Below are positions 7,215 to 10,475 of a stretch of 10,475 nucleotides of DNA, piece after piece. The notes below the pieces were generated by a model. It made no database searches. It was not told where the DNA came from and was given only the letters and a program-made list of their open reading frames with translations. Position numbers and translations under genes: made by a program. The stretch lies in assembly GCA_052386975.1 (NCBI GenBank), contig JBQTJQ010000184.1:1-10475 (forward strand). The letters run 5' to 3'. Numbering within the stretch: position 1 is the first letter of the stretch; each line of letters opens with the position of its first letter. The DNA comes from JACPFV01 sp052386975. Lineage in GTDB: Bacteria; Pseudomonadota; Gammaproteobacteria; Nevskiales; Nevskiaceae.

Positions 7215-7887
7215 CGTGGTCATCAGCGCCCGCGGCGTGCGCAAGGCGTTCAAGGACGCGCGCTTCGACCTCGAGGTGCTCCGCGGTGTCGAGCTCGAGG
7301 TGAAGAAGGGCGAGCGGCTCGCCATCGTCGGCGCCTCCGGCGCCGGCAAGAGCACCCTGTTGCACGTGCTCGGCGGCCTCGACCACGCCTCGGACGGTGA
7401 CGTGCACGTGCTCGGCGAGCCGATGCTGAGCCTGTCGGAGAAGGAGCGCGGCGCGCTGCGCAACCGCGCGCTCGGCTTCATCTACCAGGTCCACCACCTG
7501 CTGCCGGAATTCAGCGCGCTCGAGAACGTCGCCATGCCGCTGCTGATCCGCCGCGCGCCGGTGGCCGAGGCGCGCTCGCGCGCCGCGGCGCTGCTCGAGC
7601 GCGTCGGCCTCGGCGCGCGCCTCGAGCACAAGCCCGGCGAGCTGTCCGGCGGCGAGCGCCAGCGCGCCGCCGTGGCGCGCGCGCTGGTCACCCATCCGGC
7701 CTGCGTGCTGGCCGACGAGCCGACCGGCAACCTCGACGAGGACAACGCCAACGCCGTGTTCGACCTGATGATCGAGCTCAACCGCGAGCTCGGCACCAGC
7801 CTGATCGTGGTGACGCACGACATGGACCTCGCGGGAAAAATGGACAGAACCTACCGACTGGAGCATGGTACGTTGCAGCAGAGATGA
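7207..7887 (+). CDS. lolD: Lipoprotein-releasing ABC transporter ATP-binding protein LolD
   Basis: ATPase that drives lipoprotein release with the LolC-type permease. In 226 residues all ABC motifs are intact: Walker A GASGAGKST (42-50), Q-loop FIYQVHHLLPEFSALENV (Gln94), signature LSGGERQRAAVARAL (146-160), Walker B VLADEPTGNLD with Glu171, and the H-loop VVTHD (His204). The stretch FIYQxHHLLPEFxALENV is characteristic of LolD among MacB-like ATPases. The ATG at 7207 lies inside the last codons of lolC, an 8-base overlap, so the subunits are probably made in balance. The stop is 36 bases before the next gene. Confidence 0.96.
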   Translation: MNDVVISARGVRKAFKDARFDLEVLRGVELEVKKGERLAIVGASGAGKSTLLHVLGGLDHASDGDVHVLGEPMLSLSEKERGALRNRALGFIYQVHHLLPEFSALENVAMPLLIRRAPVAEARSRAAALLERVGLGARLEHKPGELSGGERQRAAVARALVTHPACVLADEPTGNLDEDNANAVFDLMIELNRELGTSLIVVTHDMDLAGKMDRTYRLEHGTLQQR

Positions 7888-7923
7888 ACGGGCGGTAGTC
7901 CGGAAGGCACGGACCGGAGGCCG

Positions 7924-9687
7924 ATGAAGCGCATCGCTGGCGCCCTGATTTGCGGCGCGGCGCTGTTTGCCGGAATGGGACACGCGCAGTACGGGGCGCT
8001 GCGCGACGAGTACCGGCGGCAGCAGTCGATGCGGGATATCTACCGCGAGCAGGAACAGCGCGAGCGGCGCAACGCCATCACGCGACCGAGCTACGAGCCG
8101 TTGCGATCCGCCCCCACCCCCAGCTGGTCGCAAAGCCGGACCGCTTCGACCTACTCGCCGAGTCAGCCGGCTGCCGCCACCCCGCGCATGCCGCGGCAGG
8201 AGGAAACGCGTATCGAGACCGTTTCACGCCGGGAAACCCCCGCTGACACCGCGGCACGGCTCGAGCGGGAGGCGGCGGCGGGAAGCGCCGATTCGCAGGC
8301 ATGGATCGGGCACATGTACTACGACGGCTGGGGTGTGGGGCAAGACCTCGGCAAGGCGGCATTCTGGTTCCAGAAGGCCGCCGCGGCGGGCAAGGCTGAA
8401 GCGCAGTTCTGCCTGGCGACGCTGTACCACAACGGCGAGGGCGTGGCGAAAGACCGAGCCGAGGCGGTGCGCTGGTATCGGCAGGCGGCCGAGCAGGGGC
8501 ATCCCGGGGCGGCGTTTTCGGTCGGCAACTCCTATTTCCACGGCAACGGCGTCGCGCGAAGCGTAGGCGAGGCCGCGCGTTGGTACCAGCAAGCCGCGGA
8601 GCGCGGCCACCAGGATGCTCAATACGTCCTCGGAGAGTTGTACGAGCTGGGTGAGTTCGTGCCCGGTGGAGTGGCCACCGACTACGCGAAGTCGCATCGA
8701 TACTTCGCGATGGCCGCCCAGCGCGGCGATGCTCGCGCCCAGGTTGCCCTCGGCTGGCAGTATTTCTCGGCCCGTGGCGTGGCGAAGGACGAGGCCAAGG
8801 CAACCTCCTGGTGGATGAAGGCCGCGGCGAACGGCAATCGGAACGCCCAGTTGATGATTGGCCAGATGTACCTGTTTGGGATGGCCGGCGTGCAGCGCGA
8901 CCCCGGCCAGGCAGCGGTTTGGCTGGGAAAGTCCGCGGAGCAGGGCCAGGACGAAGCCCAGTACGCGCTCGGCTGCATGTACGCGCAGGAACTGGGAGTG
9001 AAGCGGGATCTTGGAGAGGCCGCGCGCCGGTTCCGTCAGGCCGCCGACCAGGGGCACGCCGGCGCGCAGTTCGCGCTGTCGCTGGCCTACGCGAATGGTG
9101 AAGGCGTGTCTCGCGATGCAACCGAGTCGTTGCGCTGGCTGCAGAAAGCCGCGGACCAGGAGCACATCAACGCGCTCGTCAACCTTGGCGATGCCCACTT
9201 CCTGGGCACGAACGTCCCCAAGAGCGTGCCGGCCGCGGCACGGCTGTGGCGGAAGGCGGCGGAGCAGGGCCACGCCGCGGCCGCCGGAAACGTGGGCCAG
9301 ATGCTGGCGGAGGGACAGGGTGTGGCGAAGGACCCTGTCGAGGGCGTGGCATGGATGCGGTTTGGGGAAAGCACGCTGAACGCCGAGGCTCGCGAATTCC
9401 TGCGCACGACCGAGCAGGCCCTGTCGCCCGCCCAGCGGGCCGAGGCGGAGCGGCAGCTGCGCGACATTCGTGAGCGAATCGCCCAGCGCATGGGAACGGC
9501 GCCAGCCGTCGCTGCGGCCCCCGCCCCCGGAACCCTGACGGTCGGTTCCCGTGTCCAGTGCGATTGGAAGGGACGGGGCACTTACTACGCCGGCGTTGTC
9601 GCCGGCCGGAGCGGCGACCAGTTGTCCATCGATTACGACGATGGGGACAAGGAGGAGACGACTGTCGGCCGGTGCCGGCCCTCGTAA
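7924..9687 (+). CDS. Exported Sel1-repeat protein with C-terminal Tudor-like module
   Basis: A 587-residue protein. Residues 1-21 (MKRIAGALICGAALFAGMGHA) are a signal peptide. Residues 22-107 are polar, Arg/Gln- then Pro/Ser-rich, probably disordered. Residues 122-483 hold about ten Sel1 repeats of about 36 residues with the pattern AQxxLGxxYxxGxGVxxDxxxAxxWxxxAAxQGH; repeat 4 (230-269) is irregular, with an insertion around EFVPGGVATD. Sel1 arrays are helical protein-binding solenoids. A helical segment (484-524) and Ala/Pro linker lead to residues 538-587, a Tudor/agenet-like barrel pattern with VQCDWKGRGTYYAGVV and DYDDGDKEE. Cys546 and Cys584 could pair. The ATG at 7924 follows GGAGG at 3 bases. 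It is 36 bases after lolD, on the same strand. The role is unknown; an envelope scaffold or binding protein is inferred. Confidence 0.9.
   Translation: MKRIAGALICGAALFAGMGHAQYGALRDEYRRQQSMRDIYREQEQRERRNAITRPSYEPLRSAPTPSWSQSRTASTYSPSQPAAATPRMPRQEETRIETVSRRETPADTAARLEREAAAGSADSQAWIGHMYYDGWGVGQDLGKAAFWFQKAAAAGKAEAQFCLATLYHNGEGVAKDRAEAVRWYRQAAEQGHPGAAFSVGNSYFHGNGVARSVGEAARWYQQAAERGHQDAQYVLGELYELGEFVPGGVATDYAKSHRYFAMAAQRGDARAQVALGWQYFSARGVAKDEAKATSWWMKAAANGNRNAQLMIGQMYLFGMAGVQRDPGQAAVWLGKSAEQGQDEAQYALGCMYAQELGVKRDLGEAARRFRQAADQGHAGAQFALSLAYANGEGVSRDATESLRWLQKAADQEHINALVNLGDAHFLGTNVPKSVPAAARLWRKAAEQGHAAAAGNVGQMLAEGQGVAKDPVEGVAWMRFGESTLNAEAREFLRTTEQALSPAQRAEAERQLRDIRERIAQRMGTAPAVAAAPAPGTLTVGSRVQCDWKGRGTYYAGVVAGRSGDQLSIDYDDGDKEETTVGRCRPS
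9553..9675 (+). repeat. First copy of the shared Tudor-like module (in the Sel1 gene)
   Basis: Encodes residues 544-584 of the Sel1 protein, VQC through GRC. It aligns without gaps to the module at 10271-10393 in the next gene: the cysteines, WK, TYY, GV, GDQ and YDDGDKE fall at identical positions. Over the first 67 bases about 49 match the copy at 10409-10475 by hand count, so it is an older duplicate than the two copies in the next gene. Confidence 0.8.
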
Positions 9688-9691
9688 GGAC

Positions 9692-10475
9692 ATGCCCGCT
9701 TTCGCCCGCGCCGCGAGATTGACCCTGCTGGGCCTCGCGCTCGCCGCTGTGCCGTTGGATCGCGCGCCTGCGCAGCCGGAGCTGGGCGATCCCCCGGCCG
9801 GCCTGACCCGTTACGTCTGGTTCAACCTGACCGCGACCAGTAAAACCTACAAGAAGGGCGACTACGACGAATGGACCGGGGTAAAAGATGTCGATGTTCG
9901 TGATTTCACGATTTATTACTGCATTCTCGACGGCCCAGCGGCGCTGGGTGACGACAAGCACAAGGTCGTGTTCAAGCAGTGCGATCCCTACAAGTACCCG
10001 GACTATGACCGCCTCAACCCGATTATTGACGTCACAACCGGCGTCTACACACTCAGCCCCGGGACCAGGGACATGGCCAAGGCCGTGTTCGAGGCGGCGA
10101 ACTACCGGCGGCACGAGGGCCGCGACATGTGGGGCAACCACTGGGTTGAGAACACTCGCTTCATCAAGCGCGCGCACCTGGCGCTGGATGCCGCTGGCGA
10201 ATACGTCTTTGTTGCGGTGACACCGGCGGCGCCAAGGGCGGTGGTCAGCGGCTTTGAAGTGGGCGACCGCGTCCAGTGCAACTGGAAGGAGCAAGGAACG
10301 TACTATCCTGGAGTCATCGCCCGCAGGGATGGCGACCAGGTTCTCGTCCACTACGACGACGGCGACAAGGAGCAGACGCTGCTTACGCAATGCCGCGGCG
10401 ACCTCCGAGTCCAGTGCAACTGGAAGGGACACGGACAGTACTATCCTGGAGTCATCGCCGGCAGGGATGGCGACC
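9692..10475 (+). CDS. Exported protein of unknown N-terminal domain with tandem Tudor-like modules, 3' end cut off
   Basis: At least 261 residues, open at the window edge. Residues 1-28 are an export signal (Arg-rich start, LTLLGLALAAV, likely cleavage after APAQ). Residues 36-180 are a domain I do not recognise, with RYVWFNLTATS, DFTIYYCILDG, VVFKQCDPYKYPDYDRLNP, two cysteines (77 and 97) and many Tyr, Trp and Asp residues. From about 188 come Tudor-like modules: one complete (194-234, VQCNWKEQGTYYPGV to HYDDGDKEQ, Cys196 and Cys234) and a second starting at 240 that runs off the window. The ATG at 9692 starts four bases after the Sel1 stop, with AAGGA only one base away, so reinitiation after the previous gene is likely. 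A TTG at 9719 is an alternative start. Bases 9841-9930 are only about 43% GC, unlike the lol genes. Confidence 0.85.
   Translation, partial: MPAFARAARLTLLGLALAAVPLDRAPAQPELGDPPAGLTRYVWFNLTATSKTYKKGDYDEWTGVKDVDVRDFTIYYCILDGPAALGDDKHKVVFKQCDPYKYPDYDRLNPIIDVTTGVYTLSPGTRDMAKAVFEAANYRRHEGRDMWGNHWVENTRFIKRAHLALDAAGEYVFVAVTPAAPRAVVSGFEVGDRVQCNWKEQGTYYPGVIARRDGDQVLVHYDDGDKEQTLLTQCRGDLRVQCNWKGHGQYYPGVIAGRDGD
10271..10475 (+). repeat. Tandem repeat, 138-base period, encoding Tudor-like modules
   Basis: Two direct copies in frame, the first at 10271-10408 and the second from 10409, cut off at 10475. Over the 67 bases visible in both, 61 are identical by hand count, with five of the six differences clustered in one short block (around 10290-10300). 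The period of 46 codons is one module plus a short GDLR linker. More copies may follow outside the window. Confidence 0.9.

Noticed and set aside
6036..7481. Long open frame antisense to lolC and lolD (481 codons)
   Set aside because: Opposite two well-recognised genes; its His/Gln/Arg/Ala-rich translation has no domain features. An artefact of codon bias.
7898..7914. Small stem (GTCCG/CGGAC) next to the ribosome-binding site of the Sel1 gene
   Set aside because: Five pairs with a seven-base loop and competing alternatives in a 36-base GC-rich gap; not enough to claim a regulator or terminator.
8290..9370. Periodic 108-base repeats as a CRISPR or DNA repeat array
   Set aside because: The periodicity is at protein level (Sel1 repeats of about 36 residues) with diverged DNA and no identical repeats with spacers.
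9686..9690. AAGGA as the ribosome-binding site of the last gene
   Set aside because: It ends one base before the ATG at 9692, too close for normal use. Reinitiation after the Sel1 stop or the TTG at 9719 is more plausible.
8224..9693. Long open frame antisense to the Sel1 gene (489 codons), and another at 9179-10432
   Set aside because: They lie opposite strongly coding, motif-rich sequence. GC-rich third positions remove stop codons on the other strand, and the translations are Arg-rich without family motifs.

Overview
The window is very GC-rich in its housekeeping part and carries Gram-negative hallmarks: a Lol lipoprotein-sorting permease and ATPase, a lipoprotein with a lipobox, a Tat-type export signal, a type IV pilin accessory protein, and tRNA genes with encoded CCA ends. 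This suits a high-GC proteobacterium, most likely a gammaproteobacterium of Xanthomonas/Lysobacter type. That placement is inference from gene content and composition, not a computed result.

Bases 1-5101 are read from the minus strand. In transcription order they hold an exported proline-rich protein (5063-4296), agmatine deiminase aguA (4278-3259), N-carbamoylputrescine amidase aguB (3262-2357), an 87-residue one-helix membrane protein (2266-2003), Tat-exported MsrB (1930-1415) and Sec-exported MsrA (1418-828). They continue with tRNA-His(GTG) (759-683), tRNA-Lys(CTT) (668-593) and the first 186 codons of an M19 dipeptidase lipoprotein (559-1, running off the window). AguA and AguB together convert agmatine to putrescine. 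MsrB and MsrA repair R- and S-methionine sulfoxide in the cell envelope. Both pairs overlap by 4 bases (ATGA and GTGA), a sign of translational coupling.

Bases 5102-10475 are read from the plus strand, divergent from the first block. A TfpX/TfpZ-family type IV pilin accessory protein (5167-5967) overlaps lolC (5967-7214) by one base, and lolC overlaps lolD (7207-7887) by 8 bases. Together lolC and lolD encode an ABC machine that releases lipoproteins from the inner membrane; no second permease gene is in the window. Next come an exported Sel1-repeat protein of 587 residues (7924-9687) and, four bases after its stop, an exported protein that runs off the right edge (9692-10475).

The most unusual part is the right end. 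The Sel1 protein and its unrecognised neighbour share a Tudor/agenet-like module of about 45 residues: one copy ends the Sel1 protein and at least two tandem copies end the neighbour. Complete copies carry cysteines at matching positions 38 residues apart, which could form a disulfide outside the cytoplasm. The N-terminal domain of the last protein is unrecognised, and part of it is far less GC-rich than the genes to its left, so this end may be accessory DNA. I see no CRISPR array, transposase, integrase, riboswitch or rRNA, and no gene-free stretch longer than about 110 bases.
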